From: Mesorhizobium sp.
Lineage (GTDB): Bacteria > Pseudomonadota > Alphaproteobacteria > Rhizobiales > Rhizobiaceae
Reading direction: 5' to 3'
Assembly: GCF_024710845.1 (NCBI RefSeq)
Contig: NZ_JANJTZ010000047.1
Coordinates: forward strand, 1 to 64,000
Length of the DNA: 64,000 nt
Shown: positions 19,984-30,523 of the stretch, in pieces
How the letters are laid out: each line of letters opens with the position of its first letter
Numbering within the stretch: position 1 is the stretch's first letter
The notes under the pieces: generated by a model
The model's input: the letters and a program-made list of their open reading frames with translations, nothing else
Database searches by the model: none
Told to the model about the DNA's origin: nothing
Position numbers and translations under genes: made by a program

Positions 19984-20763
19984 ATGGATTTGGGCATCAA
20001 GGGTCGCAAGGCGATCGTCTGCGCCTCGAGCCGCGGCCTCGGACGCGGCTGCGCCGTGGCGCTGGCTCAGGCCGGGGTCGATCTGGTGCTCAACGGGCGC
20101 GATCCGGTCGCGCTCGCGGCGACGGCTGAGGACATCCGGAAGACCTATGGCGTGAACGTAACCGAGATCGAGGGCGACGTGTCTTTGCCCGAGGTCCAGC
20201 AGACGCTGCTCGCGGCATGCCCGGCCCCAGACATCCTCGTCAACAACAACGGCGGACCGCCGCCGCGCGATTTCCGCAAGCTCGACCGCCAGGCGATGCT
20301 CGATGGCGTGACACAGAACATGGTGACGCCGATCGAACTGATCCAGAGCGTCATCGACGGCATGGCGGAACGCGGCTTCGGCCGCATCGTCAACATCACC
20401 TCCCTGTCGGTTTATGTCTCCATCCCCGGGCTCGACCTGTCGTCTGGCGCGCGCGCCGGCCTGACCTCCTTCCTCGCCGGTGTCGGCCGAACGTTCGCTG
20501 CGCGCAACGTCACCATCAACAATCTGCTGCCGGGCAAGCTCGACACCGACCGCATCCGCACCACGACGAAGTTCGGCGCCGAGAAGGCCGGGATGTCGGT
20601 CGAGGATTATGCGGCCCGGCAGGCGAAGGAAATACCCGCCGGCCGGCTCGGAACGACGGAGGAGTTCGGCGCGGCATGCGCGTTCCTCTGCTCTGCGCAT
20701 GCCGGCTACATCACCGGCCAGAACCTGCGCATTGACGGCGGTCTCTACCCCAGCGCATTTTAA
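19984..20763 (+). CDS. short-chain dehydrogenase/reductase
   Basis: This 259-residue Rossmann-fold enzyme has cofactor loop SSRGLGRG and the NAG-type block in the variant form NNNGGPPP. The normal catalytic Tyr-x-x-x-Lys is not evident: the region after ITSLSVYVSIPGLDLSSGARAGL has no YxxxK. This is a subgroup usually annotated only as 3-oxoacyl reductase-like SDR, and its catalytic competence is uncertain. It lies 51 bases before the FAH-family gene on the same strand, suggesting a shared pathway. Confidence 0.8.
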   Translation: MDLGIKGRKAIVCASSRGLGRGCAVALAQAGVDLVLNGRDPVALAATAEDIRKTYGVNVTEIEGDVSLPEVQQTLLAACPAPDILVNNNGGPPPRDFRKLDRQAMLDGVTQNMVTPIELIQSVIDGMAERGFGRIVNITSLSVYVSIPGLDLSSGARAGLTSFLAGVGRTFAARNVTINNLLPGKLDTDRIRTTTKFGAEKAGMSVEDYAARQAKEIPAGRLGTTEEFGAACAFLCSAHAGYITGQNLRIDGGLYPSAF

Positions 20764-20814
20764 GCGGCACCGTATCGCCGCTCGCCCAAGATCTGAACTC
20801 GGGAGGAAAACACG

Positions 20815-21657
20815 ATGAAACTGCTGCGCTTCGGCGAGTTGGGCTTGGAGAAGCCGGGCATTCTGGACAAGGACGGCGTGATCCGCGACGCCTCCTCGAT
20901 CGTCGCCGATTATTCGCCCGAGACCGTCTCGCTCGAACTGCTATCGATCCTCCAGGACATCGATCCGGCCACGCTTCCGGCCGTGCCCGCGGGCGTGCGC
21001 ATCGGCGCGCCGGTGGCGCGTATCGGCCATTTCATCGCGATCGGCCTCAATTATGCCGACCACGCCGCCGAGACGGGAGCCCCGATCCCGAAAGAGCCGA
21101 TCGTGTTTTCGAAGGCGCCGAGCTGCCTATCCGGCCCGAACGACGACGTGATGCTGCCGAAGGGCTCCGTGAAATCCGACTGGGAAGTCGAACTCGCGGT
21201 CGTGATCGGCAAGCGCTGCGACTATGTCGAGGAGAAGGACGCGCTCAACCATGTCTTCGGCTATGCGCTCTGCAACGACGTGTCGGAGCGCGAATACCAG
21301 GCAGAACGCGGCGGCCAGTGGATCAAGGGCAAGAGCGCGCCGACCTTTGGCCCGCTCGGTCCGTGGATTGTCACGCCCGACGAGCTCGGCGACCCGCAGA
21401 AGCTCGACATGTTCCTCGATGTGAACGGCAAGCGGGCCCAGACCGGCAGCACCGCGACGATGATCTTTACGGTCAGGCAGATCGTCTCCTACCTATCGCA
21501 ATTCATGATCCTCGAACCCGGCGACGTGATCACCACAGGCACTCCGCCCGGCGTCGGACTGGGGATGAAGCCGCCGGTGTTCCTGAAGAATGGCGACGAG
21601 ATGCACCTCGGCATCGCCGGCCTCGGCGAACAAAGGCAGAAAGTCGTCGCGAGATAG
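20815..21657 (+). CDS. fumarylacetoacetate hydrolase (FAH) family protein
   Basis: This 280-residue enzyme has a short N-terminal domain and then the FAH catalytic core. GLNYADHAAETG, IVFSKAPSCLSGPND and the metal-binding DWEVELAVVIGK are followed by GYALCNDVSERE and ITTGTPPGVGLG. The overall form resembles 2,4-diketo-3-deoxy-fuconate hydrolases and so-called ureidoglycolate-lyase-like members that cleave or isomerise beta-diketo acids. The exact substrate is unknown. A GGGAGG ribosome binding site precedes the ATG. It probably shares a transcript with the SDR upstream. Confidence 0.85.
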   Translation: MKLLRFGELGLEKPGILDKDGVIRDASSIVADYSPETVSLELLSILQDIDPATLPAVPAGVRIGAPVARIGHFIAIGLNYADHAAETGAPIPKEPIVFSKAPSCLSGPNDDVMLPKGSVKSDWEVELAVVIGKRCDYVEEKDALNHVFGYALCNDVSEREYQAERGGQWIKGKSAPTFGPLGPWIVTPDELGDPQKLDMFLDVNGKRAQTGSTATMIFTVRQIVSYLSQFMILEPGDVITTGTPPGVGLGMKPPVFLKNGDEMHLGIAGLGEQRQKVVAR

Positions 21658-21664
21658 GCCGGCA

Positions 21665-21690
21665 AAAAGCGCAACAGCTTTCGCGCTTTT
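21665..21690 (+). terminator. possible terminator after the FAH gene
   Basis: An eight-base inverted repeat (AAAAGCGC and GCGCTTTT) with a ten-base loop begins seven bases after the FAH stop and ends in four Ts. The symmetric A and T runs would let it act in either direction. It precedes maeB. Confidence 0.45.
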
Positions 21691-21747
21691 GGCGACCGAA
21701 TGCCGGTCGCCCATGCTAATCGTTTCGCACGAAGCCAGAGAACCGCC

Positions 21748-24072
21748 ATGACCAGCGAAGCCGAGAAACCGCGCCTGTCCGAACTCGACGAAGCGGCGTT
21801 GTTCTTTCACCGCTATCCCGTTCCCGGAAAGCTCGAGATTCAGTCGACCAAGCCGCTCGGCAACCAGCGCGACCTGGCGCTCGCCTATTCGCCAGGCGTC
21901 GCGGCGCCCTGCCTCGCGATCAAGGATGATCCCGGCGCGGCGGCGCTTTACACGGGCCGGGCCAATCTCGTCGGCGTCGTCTCGAACGGTTCGGCCGTCC
22001 TCGGCCTCGGCAATATCGGGCCGCTGGCCTCGAAGCCGGTGATGGAGGGCAAAGCGGTCCTGTTCAAGAAATTCGCCGGAATCGACGTGTTCGACATCGA
22101 GATCGACGCGCCGGGGATCGACCGCATGGTCGAGGCGATTTCTGCGCTCGAACCCACGTTCGGCGGCATCAATCTCGAGGACATCAAGGCGCCGGAGTGT
22201 TTCGAGGTCGAGGAGCAGTTGAAGGCTCGGATGGGCATCCCGGTCTTTCACGACGACCAGCACGGCACCGCGATCATCGTCGCAGCGGCCGTCCTCAACG
22301 GACTGGAGGTGGCCGGCAAGTCGCTGTCGGAGGTCAAGATCGTTACGTCCGGCGCGGGCGCCGCGGCGCTTGCCTGCCTCAACCTCCTCGTCTCCCTCGG
22401 CGCCAGGCGCGAGAACATCTGGGTCACCGACCGTTTCGGCGTCGCCTACAAAGGCCGCGTCGACGAGATGGACCGGTGGAAGGATCCCTACGTCAAGGAC
22501 ACGAACGCACGCACGCTTGCCGACGTCATCGGCGGGGCGGATGTGTTCCTCGGACTGTCGGCGGCGGGCGTGCTCAAGGCCGAACTGCTCAAAGAGATGG
22601 CGGCGAAGCCGCTGATCATGGCGCTCGCCAACCCCACGCCCGAAATCATGCCGGAACTGGCCCGCGCCGCACGTCCCGACGCGATGATCTGCACCGGACG
22701 GTCGGATTTCGCCAACCAGGTCAACAATGTCCTGTGCTTCCCCTACATCTTCCGCGGCGCGCTGGATGCCGGCGCCACCGCGATCAACGAAGAGATGAAG
22801 ATGGCGGCGGTGCGCGCCATCGCCGCACTTGCCCGCGAGGAGCCGTCGGACGTGGCGGCGCGGGCCTATTCCGGCGAGACGCCGACTTTCGGACCGGATT
22901 ACCTCATCCCCTCGCCTTTCGACCCGCGGCTGATCCTGCGCATCGCACCGGCAGTGGCCAAGGCGGCAATGGAGACCGGCGTCGCGACGCGGCCCATCGC
23001 CGACATGGACGCCTATGTCGACCGGCTCAACCGCTTCGTCTTCCGCTCCGGCCTGGTGATGAAGCCGGTCTTCGCCGCGGCGCGGACGGCGACGAAGAAG
23101 CGGGTGATCTTTGCCGACGGCGAGGATGAGCGGGTGCTGCGCGCGGCGCAGGTCGTGCTGGAGGAAGGCATCGCCGAGCCGACGCTGATCGGGCGCCCGC
23201 ACGTCATCGACGTGCGGCTCAAGCGCTACGGCTTGAGGATCCGGCCGGGCACCGATTTCGCCATCGTCAATCCCGAGGACGATCCGCGCTACCGCGACTA
23301 TGTCGACCTGCTCATCAAGCTCGGCGGACGAAGGGGCGTGACGCAGGAAGCCGCGCGCACCATGGTGCGCACCGACGTGACCGTGATCGCCGCTCTCGCG
23401 CTGCATCGCGGTGACGCGGACGCCATGATTTGCGGGCTCGAGGGCCGTTTCGAGCGGCATCTGCGCAATGTCAGCCTGATCATCGGCGCCCGGCCGGACG
23501 TGAAGTACCGCGACCTTTCCGCGCTCTCGATGCTGATCTCGCAGCGCGGCGTGACGTTCCTGACCGACACTTACGTGACAGTGGATCCGAGCGCCGATGA
23601 GATTGTTGAGATGACGCTGCTCGCCGCCGAGGCGATCAGCCGGTTCGGGATCGTCCCCAAGGCGGCCCTCCTGTCGCATTCGAACTTCGGTTCGCGCGAC
23701 AGCGCCAGCGCGCTGAAGATGCGCGAGGCGGCGGCGACGCTGAAGCGCGTGGCGCCCGATCTCGAGAGCGACGGCGAAATGCACGGCGATTCGGCGCTAT
23801 CGGAGGAACTGCGTCGGCGCGTTTACCCGCACTCGGCGCTGAAGGACCAGGCGAACCTGCTGGTGTTTCCCAATCTCGACGCGGCCAATATCGCGCTGAC
23901 CACGATCAAGACGATGACGGACGCGCTGCATGTCGGGCCGATCCTGCTCGGGACGCGATTGCCGGCGCATATCCTGACGCCGTCCGTCACCTCTCGCGGC
24001 ATCGTCAACATGACCGCGCTGGCGGTCGTCGAGGCTTCGCAGGAGGCAGCACGGCTGATCGCGGCAAGCTGA
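21748..24072 (+). CDS. maeB: NADP-dependent malic enzyme with C-terminal phosphotransacetylase-like domain
   Basis: This 774-residue enzyme decarboxylates malate to pyruvate with NADP. The malic domain has [13 protein letters not shown], the metal/substrate block [12 protein letters not shown] and DDQHGTAI. The Rossmann part contains [14 protein letters not shown] and ANPTPEI. From about residue 435 onward ([19 protein letters not shown]) a phosphotransacetylase-like domain is fused, the standard MaeB form; such domains are usually regulatory. The ATG giving [10 protein letters not shown] was chosen. A seven-base inverted repeat (GGTCCGG and CCGGACC, 24085 to 24116) lies just downstream without a T-run. 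Confidence 0.95.
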   Translation: MTSEAEKPRLSELDEAALFFHRYPVPGKLEIQSTKPLGNQRDLALAYSPGVAAPCLAIKDDPGAAALYTGRANLVGVVSNGSAVLGLGNIGPLASKPVMEGKAVLFKKFAGIDVFDIEIDAPGIDRMVEAISALEPTFGGINLEDIKAPECFEVEEQLKARMGIPVFHDDQHGTAIIVAAAVLNGLEVAGKSLSEVKIVTSGAGAAALACLNLLVSLGARRENIWVTDRFGVAYKGRVDEMDRWKDPYVKDTNARTLADVIGGADVFLGLSAAGVLKAELLKEMAAKPLIMALANPTPEIMPELARAARPDAMICTGRSDFANQVNNVLCFPYIFRGALDAGATAINEEMKMAAVRAIAALAREEPSDVAARAYSGETPTFGPDYLIPSPFDPRLILRIAPAVAKAAMETGVATRPIADMDAYVDRLNRFVFRSGLVMKPVFAAARTATKKRVIFADGEDERVLRAAQVVLEEGIAEPTLIGRPHVIDVRLKRYGLRIRPGTDFAIVNPEDDPRYRDYVDLLIKLGGRRGVTQEAARTMVRTDVTVIAALALHRGDADAMICGLEGRFERHLRNVSLIIGARPDVKYRDLSALSMLISQRGVTFLTDTYVTVDPSADEIVEMTLLAAEAISRFGIVPKAALLSHSNFGSRDSASALKMREAAATLKRVAPDLESDGEMHGDSALSEELRRRVYPHSALKDQANLLVFPNLDAANIALTTIKTMTDALHVGPILLGTRLPAHILTPSVTSRGIVNMTALAVVEASQEAARLIAAS

Positions 24073-24158
24073 GCCCGGCGGCAAGGTCCGGTTAACCAGT
24101 ATCCGCAAGCCGGACCGGATGGTAATCTGCGTTCAGACAGCATTCACGTTCAAAGCGC

Positions 24159-25373
24159 ATGGATGTTTGTGCGAAAACCCATGCCGGAATGGCGGCCGAA
24201 ATGATGCCTGGCGAGTACCAGACGGCGAATTGGCGGAGCGCCCTGCGGCTGCTCGCGCCGGCACTCGCCCTTTTGGCTGGCCTCAGCGTCTCCGCGACCG
24301 ATGCCGCTGCCCAGTCGCGTGTCTGTCGACAGCTCGAAGCCGAGCTTGCAAGCGTCTCGTCTAGCGGATCGAGCAGCCCCGCGCAGGCCCGAAAATACGA
24401 CCAGGCGATCGAGCGGCAGCGCGCCAATCTGCGCAAGGGCGAGCGCCAGTATCGCGCCGCCGGATGCGGCGGCGGCTTGTTCTGGCGCGACAGCGGCGGC
24501 GGTTCCTGCGAGGCCATCGGCCGCAGCCTCGACCGCATGGAGCGCAACCTCGCCCAGCTCGAACGCACACGGGCTCGGATGGGCGGAGGGGCGGGCAATC
24601 CGCGACGGGAGCGTGCAAGAATTCTTGCGTCGCTCGACGCCAATGATTGCCGATCCATTCGCAGGGAGTCCCCGGACATCGCGGCACGGCAACAGCGCGG
24701 CAACCTCTTCGAACAGCTCTTCGGCGGCGGCATCAAGCGGGTCGAGCCGCGCGAAGACGAGGAGTTCCAGGCTTATGACGGGTCGGCGCGCGTGCGCACG
24801 ATCATCGGCGGAAGCGGAAACATGTACGAGGTTCTCCCCGGCGGCGGCCGCAACTACCGGACGCTGTGCGTGCGCACCTGCGACGGCTATTACTGGCCGA
24901 TCTCCTATTCCTCGTCGGGTTCGGATTTCCAGCGCGACGAGCAGAACTGCCAGACCATGTGTCCCGGCACCGAGGTAAAGCTCTATTCGCACCGGGTCCC
25001 GGACCAGGAATCCGAGAACATGGTCGATCTCTTCGGCAACCCCTATACGGACCTGACGACCGCGTTCAAATACCGCGAGGTGGACTTCGTCCGGCCGCAG
25101 GGCTGTTCCTGCACGCCGGCGAAGAAGAATTTCACGGTGGTCGCCGGAGAAGGCGCCATGAGCACGCGCGCGGACGCCGAACAGCCTTCCATCGACGTTC
25201 CGCCGGCTCAGCCGGATCCAGCGACGGCGGACAACAAACAGCAGGAAGAAGACAAGCCGGAAGCAACAGGCGATCTCGCCGAGCGCAAGGTCAGGGTCGT
25301 CGGGCCAGCGTACCTTCCCGACCCAGTAGGGGCAATAGATCTGCGAGCTCCGGCCCCGACGGCAATCCAGTAA
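24159..25373 (+). CDS. DUF2865 exported protein
   Basis: This protein of about 404 residues is exported. A hydrophobic signal segment ([21 protein letters not shown]) is preceded by several possible starts (24159, 24189, 24201). The first third is helical and Gln/Arg-rich (about 60 to 180). The conserved DUF2865 core follows with [29 protein letters not shown] and paired cysteines that probably form disulfides. A Pro/Gln/Glu-rich tail follows. The function of the family is unknown. Its last 83 bases overlap the convergent gltX. Confidence 0.82.
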   Translation: MDVCAKTHAGMAAEMMPGEYQTANWRSALRLLAPALALLAGLSVSATDAAAQSRVCRQLEAELASVSSSGSSSPAQARKYDQAIERQRANLRKGERQYRAAGCGGGLFWRDSGGGSCEAIGRSLDRMERNLAQLERTRARMGGGAGNPRRERARILASLDANDCRSIRRESPDIAARQQRGNLFEQLFGGGIKRVEPREDEEFQAYDGSARVRTIIGGSGNMYEVLPGGGRNYRTLCVRTCDGYYWPISYSSSGSDFQRDEQNCQTMCPGTEVKLYSHRVPDQESENMVDLFGNPYTDLTTAFKYREVDFVRPQGCSCTPAKKNFTVVAGEGAMSTRADAEQPSIDVPPAQPDPATADNKQQEEDKPEATGDLAERKVRVVGPAYLPDPVGAIDLRAPAPTAIQ

Positions 25374-26664
25374 GCGCCAGGCGCACGGGCATGAAGAGGG
25401 CTTTGCCTTTGCGGCCGGATACAGTCTTCACCTGATCCATCCACGTTCTGAAGGTCGTTCCGTCCCAGGGACCGGGCGGAAGCAGGTCGAACGCGGCACG
25501 GACGAAGTCTCTGTCCTCGTCGGACAGGCTGGGCTGTTCGGGCGGGCCTTCGGTGACGATCCGCCACCAGGCCACCGCGTCCGCGAGCCGGTCGAGATTG
25601 CCGCGCACCGCCAGCCAGAACGGCTCGGCCCTGACGCCCGCGATGCCGAGTGCGGCGAGCCGGTCCGCGACCGCCGCGAAATCCATCCCATGCAGCAGCG
25701 TCCGGTTGAGGACGACCAAGTCGGCCGGGTCGAATTTCGAGGCCGAGCGCGAGGTCGCGGAGAGCTCGAACCGGCCGGCGAGATCGGCCATGTCGCGCGC
25801 GGCGACGACGTTTTCCGACGTTCCGGTCAGCACCGCGAGCGAGGCGACCGCCATCGGCTCGATACCATCGGCCCGCAGGCTCGCGATCGACAGCGCGCCG
25901 GTGCGCTTCGATAGGCCCTCGCCGGTCGCGGCGGTGAGCAGGTTGTGGTGGCCGAAGGCAGGCGGCTCGGCGCCAAGCGCCCTGAACAGCGCGATCTGGA
26001 CACCGGTATTGGTCACATGGTCGTCGCCGCGGATGAGATGGGTGATGCCAAGGTCGATGTCGTCGGCGACAGAGGGCAGCGTGTAGAGATAGGTGCCGTC
26101 CTCGCGCACCAGGACGGGATCTGACAGCGAGGCGAGGTCGACGGTCTCCTCGCCGCGGACGAGGTCGGTCCATTTGATTTCGGTGCGGTGGGGCGAGAAC
26201 GGATCGGTCTCGAAATTCGGCAGGAGAAAGCGCCAGTGCGGCTTGCGACCCTCGGCTTCCAGCTTCGCCCTGTCCTCGGCCGTCAGCTTCAACGCCTCGC
26301 GGCCATAGACGGGCGGCAGGCGGCGCGTCAGGCGGATCTTGCGCTTGAGGTCGAGTTCTTCCGCAGTCTCGTAGCATGGATAGAGCAGGCCCGCGGCCTT
26401 GAGCTTTGCGACAGCCGCTTCGTAGATTACGAAGCGCTTCGACTGATACTCGACCGCGACCGGTTCGATGCCGAGCCAAGCGATGTCGGTCAGGATATTG
26501 TCGGCATATTCCTGCCTGGAGCGTTCGATGTCGGTGTCGTCGAAGCGCTGGATGAAGCGTCCGCCGTTGTTCAGGGCGAACAGCCAATTGAACAGAGCCG
26601 TGCGGGCATTGCCGATATGGATGTTGCCGGTGGGCGACGGCGCGAAGCGGACGGTGACGGTCAT
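25291..26664 (-). CDS. gltX: glutamyl-tRNA synthetase
   Basis: This 457-residue class I synthetase attaches glutamate to tRNA. The HIGH motif appears as [12 protein letters not shown] at the N terminus. The KMSKS-type loop is [10 protein letters not shown], the variant usual in alphaproteobacterial GltX. The anticodon-binding C-terminal part is present to [24 protein letters not shown]. The start overlaps the stop of the upstream MFS gene by four bases (ATGA). Rhizobia often carry two gltX copies and one may charge tRNA-Gln; which type this is cannot be decided here. Confidence 0.95.
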   Translation of the reverse strand: MTVTVRFAPSPTGNIHIGNARTALFNWLFALNNGGRFIQRFDDTDIERSRQEYADNILTDIAWLGIEPVAVEYQSKRFVIYEAAVAKLKAAGLLYPCYETAEELDLKRKIRLTRRLPPVYGREALKLTAEDRAKLEAEGRKPHWRFLLPNFETDPFSPHRTEIKWTDLVRGEETVDLASLSDPVLVREDGTYLYTLPSVADDIDLGITHLIRGDDHVTNTGVQIALFRALGAEPPAFGHHNLLTAATGEGLSKRTGALSIASLRADGIEPMAVASLAVLTGTSENVVAARDMADLAGRFELSATSRSASKFDPADLVVLNRTLLHGMDFAAVADRLAALGIAGVRAEPFWLAVRGNLDRLADAVAWWRIVTEGPPEQPSLSDEDRDFVRAAFDLLPPGPWDGTTFRTWMDQVKTVSGRKGKALFMPVRLALTGLPSGPELADLLPLLGREGTLARRP

Positions 26665-27905
26665 GAGCGCGGCGTATCGGACACCGGCCTGCTTGACAAG
26701 TTGCGCGCCCTGACGCGCCGGGCGACAGAAGCCATCACCAGCGAGGCCGGAAGGCAGTAGAGCCCCATCGCCACAAGCTGTGCGGGATAGCTGACGCCGA
26801 TATCGATCAGGTATCCGGTAATGCCCGGTCCGGCCGCGGTCGCGAAGACCGTGGTGGCTACGATCATCGCCCGGATCGCGCCGAGATGCCTGAGCCCATA
26901 GACCTCCGGCAAGACCGAACCCAGGGTGGTCGTCGCCGCTCCGCTGGAAGCTCCAAGCAGCGCCATCGCGGCGAAGGGCGTCCAGGCGGCCGCCTGCATG
27001 CCGAGCAGGAGGCTCGCCGCGCCAAGCGGCAGCAGGACGAACGGAATGACGGCCAACCCGGAAAAGCGATCGATCAGATAGCCGGTGACCAGCGTCGACA
27101 CGCTGTTCACGCCGGCCCAGACGACGAATGCCGATGCGAAGATGCCCAACGACCATCCGCGCAATTCCACCAGATAGACCTGGTGAAAAAAGATGACCGT
27201 GACGATAAAGCCCGGCGCCATGAAGCCCAGCATGGACAGATAGAAGATCGGATCGCGCAGGACTTCGGCACGCGTCCAGTCGCGCGCGTCGACGACGCGC
27301 GGATTGACCTCGGTCGCGCGCGGCAGGCGCTCGACCCGCGCGAGCCACCATACCGCCGGCAGCGCCACGGCCAGAACGAGGCCGGCGAGCACAAGCCAAC
27401 CCATCCGCCAGCCGATCGCTGCCGACAGGGCGACGAAACCGGAGATGAGCACAGCCTCACCGGCGTTGTGGCCAAGGATGACCAATGACAGCGCCTTGCC
27501 GCGCTGGGCGGTGAACCAGCGCGCCGTCGCGGTGTAGGCGGTGTGCGGAAACATGCCCTGTCCGAAGAGACGCAACAAATAGATGGCGAGCGTCAGGCCG
27601 ACCACATGCGGCGACAGCGCCATCAGCGCGGCGGCGGCCGCCAGCGCCGGGACGATGATCAGCGCCACTTTTCGCACGGTCAGCCGATCCACGATCGCGC
27701 CTATGTAAGGCAATGTCAGGGCGCTCGCGAGCGTGCCGATCATATAGATCAGGCCCCACTCGCCATTACCGAGACCGTATTCCGAGCGGATATGCCCTGC
27801 GGAGGCGCCTATGAACGACGTCTGGCCCGCGGTCGAGAAAAAGGTCAGGACGAAGGCCGCCGTGACCCAACGGACGTCGTCTCGGAGGAAGGAGAAGAAG
27901 GACAT
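26661..27905 (-). CDS. MFS transporter
   Basis: This 414-residue protein has about twelve hydrophobic segments and resembles the oxalate/formate- or monocarboxylate-type MFS group. [14 protein letters not shown] is the loop after helix 2, and [20 protein letters not shown] follows in helix 4. The substrate is unknown. The ATG giving [10 protein letters not shown] was preferred over an upstream start. It is translationally coupled to gltX by a four-base overlap and starts 85 bases after nadE. Confidence 0.87.
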   Translation of the reverse strand: MSFFSFLRDDVRWVTAAFVLTFFSTAGQTSFIGASAGHIRSEYGLGNGEWGLIYMIGTLASALTLPYIGAIVDRLTVRKVALIIVPALAAAAALMALSPHVVGLTLAIYLLRLFGQGMFPHTAYTATARWFTAQRGKALSLVILGHNAGEAVLISGFVALSAAIGWRMGWLVLAGLVLAVALPAVWWLARVERLPRATEVNPRVVDARDWTRAEVLRDPIFYLSMLGFMAPGFIVTVIFFHQVYLVELRGWSLGIFASAFVVWAGVNSVSTLVTGYLIDRFSGLAVIPFVLLPLGAASLLLGMQAAAWTPFAAMALLGASSGAATTTLGSVLPEVYGLRHLGAIRAMIVATTVFATAAGPGITGYLIDIGVSYPAQLVAMGLYCLPASLVMASVARRVRARNLSSRPVSDTPRS

Positions 27906-27989
27906 TGGCGAACCGGTTTGCTGGCCGGTAAACCGAACGTTGGCGGGAGGCAATACACCAGGGAGACCGGACCTCGGTCCAGCGACGCC

Positions 27990-29669
27990 CTACCCCCGGT
28001 CCCTGAACCTGTTCGTGATTGGATAGCGGCGGTCGCGGCCGAAGTTCTTCTTCGTGATCTTCACGCCGGGCGCGGCCTGCCGGCGCTTGTATTCGGCAAC
28101 GTAGAGCAGGTGCTCGACCCGGTGGACCGTCTCGCGGTCATGGCCCCGCGCGACGATGTCGTCGACCCCCATCTCGTTCTCGACCAGGCATTCGAGGATG
28201 TCGTCGAGCACCGGATAGGGCGGCAGCGAATCCTGGTCGGTCTGGTTGGGCCGCAGTTCGGCCGACGGCGCCTTGTCGATGATGTTCTTCGGGATGACCT
28301 CGCCCGAGGGCCCGAGCGCGCCGGGCGGCACGGTCGTGTTGCGCCAGCGGGCCAACGCATAGACCTGCATCTTGTAGAGATCCTTGACCGGGTTGAAGCC
28401 GCCGTTCATGTCGCCGTAGAGCGTGGCGTAGCCGACCGACATCTCGCTCTTGTTGCCGGTGGTCACGACCATCGAGCCGAACTTGTTGGAGATCGCCATC
28501 AGGATCGTGCCGCGGACGCGGCTCTGCAAATTCTCCTCGGTGATGCCTTCCTTCGTTCCCTCGAAGAGAGGCCCGAGCGCGGCAAGAAAACCCTCCACCG
28601 GCTCGAAGATCGGCACGGTGTCGTAGCGGCAGCCGAGCGCGCGCGCGCATGCTTCCGCGTCGGTCAGTGAATCCTTCGACGTGTAGCGATAGGGCATCAT
28701 CACCGCGCGCAGCCGCTCCTCGCCGAGCGCATCGACCGCGAGGGCTGCGCAGATGGCCGAATCGATACCGCCGGAGAGGCCGAGCACGACATCCTTGAAG
28801 CCGTTCTTGTTCACATAGTCGCGCAGGCCGAGCATGCAGGCGCGGTAGTCGGCCTCTTCCGTCTCCGGGATGCGCGACATCGGGCCGTCGGTGCACTGCC
28901 AGCCACCCTCCTCGCGCTTCCATGTGGTGACGACGACCGTCTCCTCGAATTGGCTCATCTGGAAGGCGAGCGACTTGTCGGGGTTGATCGCGAACGAAGC
29001 GCCGTCAAAGATCAATTCGTCCTGGCCGCCCATCTGGTTGGCGTAGAGCATCGGCAGGCCGGTCTCGATCACCTGCCTGATGACGACCTGTTGGCGCACG
29101 TCGACTTTGCCGCGATAGTAGGGCGAGCCGTTCGGCACGAGGAGGATTTCCGCGCCGCTCTCGGCCATCGTCTCGCAGACTCCCAACTCGCCCCAGATGT
29201 CCTCGCAGATCGGGATGCCGAGACGGATGCCGCGGAAACTGACCGGTCCCGGCATGTCTGGCCCCGCCTGGAAGACGCGCTTCTCATCGAACTCGCCATA
29301 GTTCGGCAGGTCGACCTTGAAGCGCTCGGCAAGGATCTTGCCGCCGTCGGCGACGATGATGGCATTGTGGATGCCGCTCTTGCGCTTGAGCGGTGTGCCG
29401 ATGATGATTCCCGGGCCGCCATCGGCCGTATCCGCCGCGATCTCGCCCGCCGCCTTTTCGCAAGCTGCGAGGAAAGCAGGCTTCAGCACGAGGTCCTCAG
29501 GCGGATAGCCTGCGAGGAACAGTTCCGTGAAGAACACGAGGTCCGCGCCGTGGCGCGCGGCCTCCCCGCGCGCGTGGCGCGCCTTGGCGAGATTGCCGGC
29601 AATGTCGCCCACGGTCGGGTTGAGTTGGGCGACGGCGATGCGCAAGACGGAGGGGGCAGACTGGCTCAT
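27990..29669 (-). CDS. nadE: glutamine-dependent NAD+ synthetase
   Basis: This 559-residue two-domain enzyme makes NAD from deamido-NAD, ATP and glutamine. The N-terminal nitrilase-type glutaminase (1 to about 260) shows the Glu-Lys-Cys triad in FTELFLAGYPPED, KVDLPNYGEFDE and IPICEDIWG. The C-terminal synthetase has the PP-loop LGLSGGIDSA and VVTTGNKSEMSVGY. Length and order are normal. It lies upstream of the MFS-gltX pair on the same strand. Confidence 0.96.
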   Translation of the reverse strand: MSQSAPSVLRIAVAQLNPTVGDIAGNLAKARHARGEAARHGADLVFFTELFLAGYPPEDLVLKPAFLAACEKAAGEIAADTADGGPGIIIGTPLKRKSGIHNAIIVADGGKILAERFKVDLPNYGEFDEKRVFQAGPDMPGPVSFRGIRLGIPICEDIWGELGVCETMAESGAEILLVPNGSPYYRGKVDVRQQVVIRQVIETGLPMLYANQMGGQDELIFDGASFAINPDKSLAFQMSQFEETVVVTTWKREEGGWQCTDGPMSRIPETEEADYRACMLGLRDYVNKNGFKDVVLGLSGGIDSAICAALAVDALGEERLRAVMMPYRYTSKDSLTDAEACARALGCRYDTVPIFEPVEGFLAALGPLFEGTKEGITEENLQSRVRGTILMAISNKFGSMVVTTGNKSEMSVGYATLYGDMNGGFNPVKDLYKMQVYALARWRNTTVPPGALGPSGEVIPKNIIDKAPSAELRPNQTDQDSLPPYPVLDDILECLVENEMGVDDIVARGHDRETVHRVEHLLYVAEYKRRQAAPGVKITKKNFGRDRRYPITNRFRDRG

Positions 29670-29716
29670 GTTCGAGGCTTAGCGCGGCGAGCGACGGCTG
29701 ACAATCTGAGCTTGCC

Positions 29717-30430
29717 CTACTCTCCCATATAGGCCGCCAGTTCCTCCGGCGCGTGGTTGATGCCGGTCGACATGGCAAGGATGCGCGAGATATGCGTTCG
29801 ACAGAGGCCGGTCGCGTCGGCCCATTCGTTCACCTGCCACTGAATTCGCGCCAGATCGCCCTTCGACGTCGGCTGTTCGGCGATGCCGAGCCCGGCCTCG
29901 CGCAACGCCGCCGCCATGTCGCGCGAGATGATGAAGGCGTCCCAGCCGATGAAGCGCAGGAAATACTGGCCCGTGTTGCCGCCCAGCCGCGAGCCGTGCT
30001 TGGCCAGATAGGCGACGAGACCGATCTGGTCGTCCGCCGGCCACTCGGCGAGGAAACGGCCGAAACCGCCATGTTCGCGCGAGACACTGTCCACGAAAGC
30101 GGCATTGTCGCGCACCGACCTGATCTTCTGCGGATTGCGCACTATGCGCTTGTCGGCGGCGAGTTCGTGCCAGAACTCGTCCGGCTGGAACAGCAACGCC
30201 TTCGGCTCGAAGCCGAGGAAGGCCGCCTCGAAGCCGGGCCACTTTGCCTCGATCACCCGCCAGACGAAGCCGGCGGAGAAGATGCGCGCCGCCATCTGGG
30301 AGAGGATGCGATCGTCGGACAGCGAAGCGAGTTTCGCGTTGTCCGGCGGGGTGCCGAGCAGGCGCGCAAGCACATCCTCTCCGCCCTTGCGCAATTCGGC
30401 GCGGCGGCGGATCGCGGCAAAACTCTCCAT
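29717..30430 (-). CDS. DNA-3-methyladenine glycosylase I family protein
   Basis: This 237-residue protein resembles the Tag family of helix-hairpin-helix DNA glycosylases. FVWRVIEAKWPGFEAAFLGF and NPQKIRSVRDNAAF correspond to the conserved core blocks, and QYFLRFIGWDAFI lies in the later helices. It would excise 3-methyladenine from alkylated DNA. The zinc-binding cysteine and histidine set of E. coli Tag is not obvious, so this is a divergent member. The ATG giving MESFAAIRRR was chosen over an upstream in-frame start. Confidence 0.78.
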   Translation of the reverse strand: MESFAAIRRRAELRKGGEDVLARLLGTPPDNAKLASLSDDRILSQMAARIFSAGFVWRVIEAKWPGFEAAFLGFEPKALLFQPDEFWHELAADKRIVRNPQKIRSVRDNAAFVDSVSREHGGFGRFLAEWPADDQIGLVAYLAKHGSRLGGNTGQYFLRFIGWDAFIISRDMAAALREAGLGIAEQPTSKGDLARIQWQVNEWADATGLCRTHISRILAMSTGINHAPEELAAYMGE

Positions 30431-30523
30431 TGATTTCTCTCCCGATCGGCGCTTTGTGGCGGCGCGTCGGCATTGTCGCCAATCAAGCGACCCTTGCCAA
30501 GTCTGCGGCGCGAGGAGGTCAGC

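Noticed and set aside
21493-23784. A 763-codon open frame on the minus strand opposite maeB
   Set aside because: It mirrors the codon pattern of maeB in a GC-rich genome, has arginine/histidine-rich low-complexity content and no recognisable domain.
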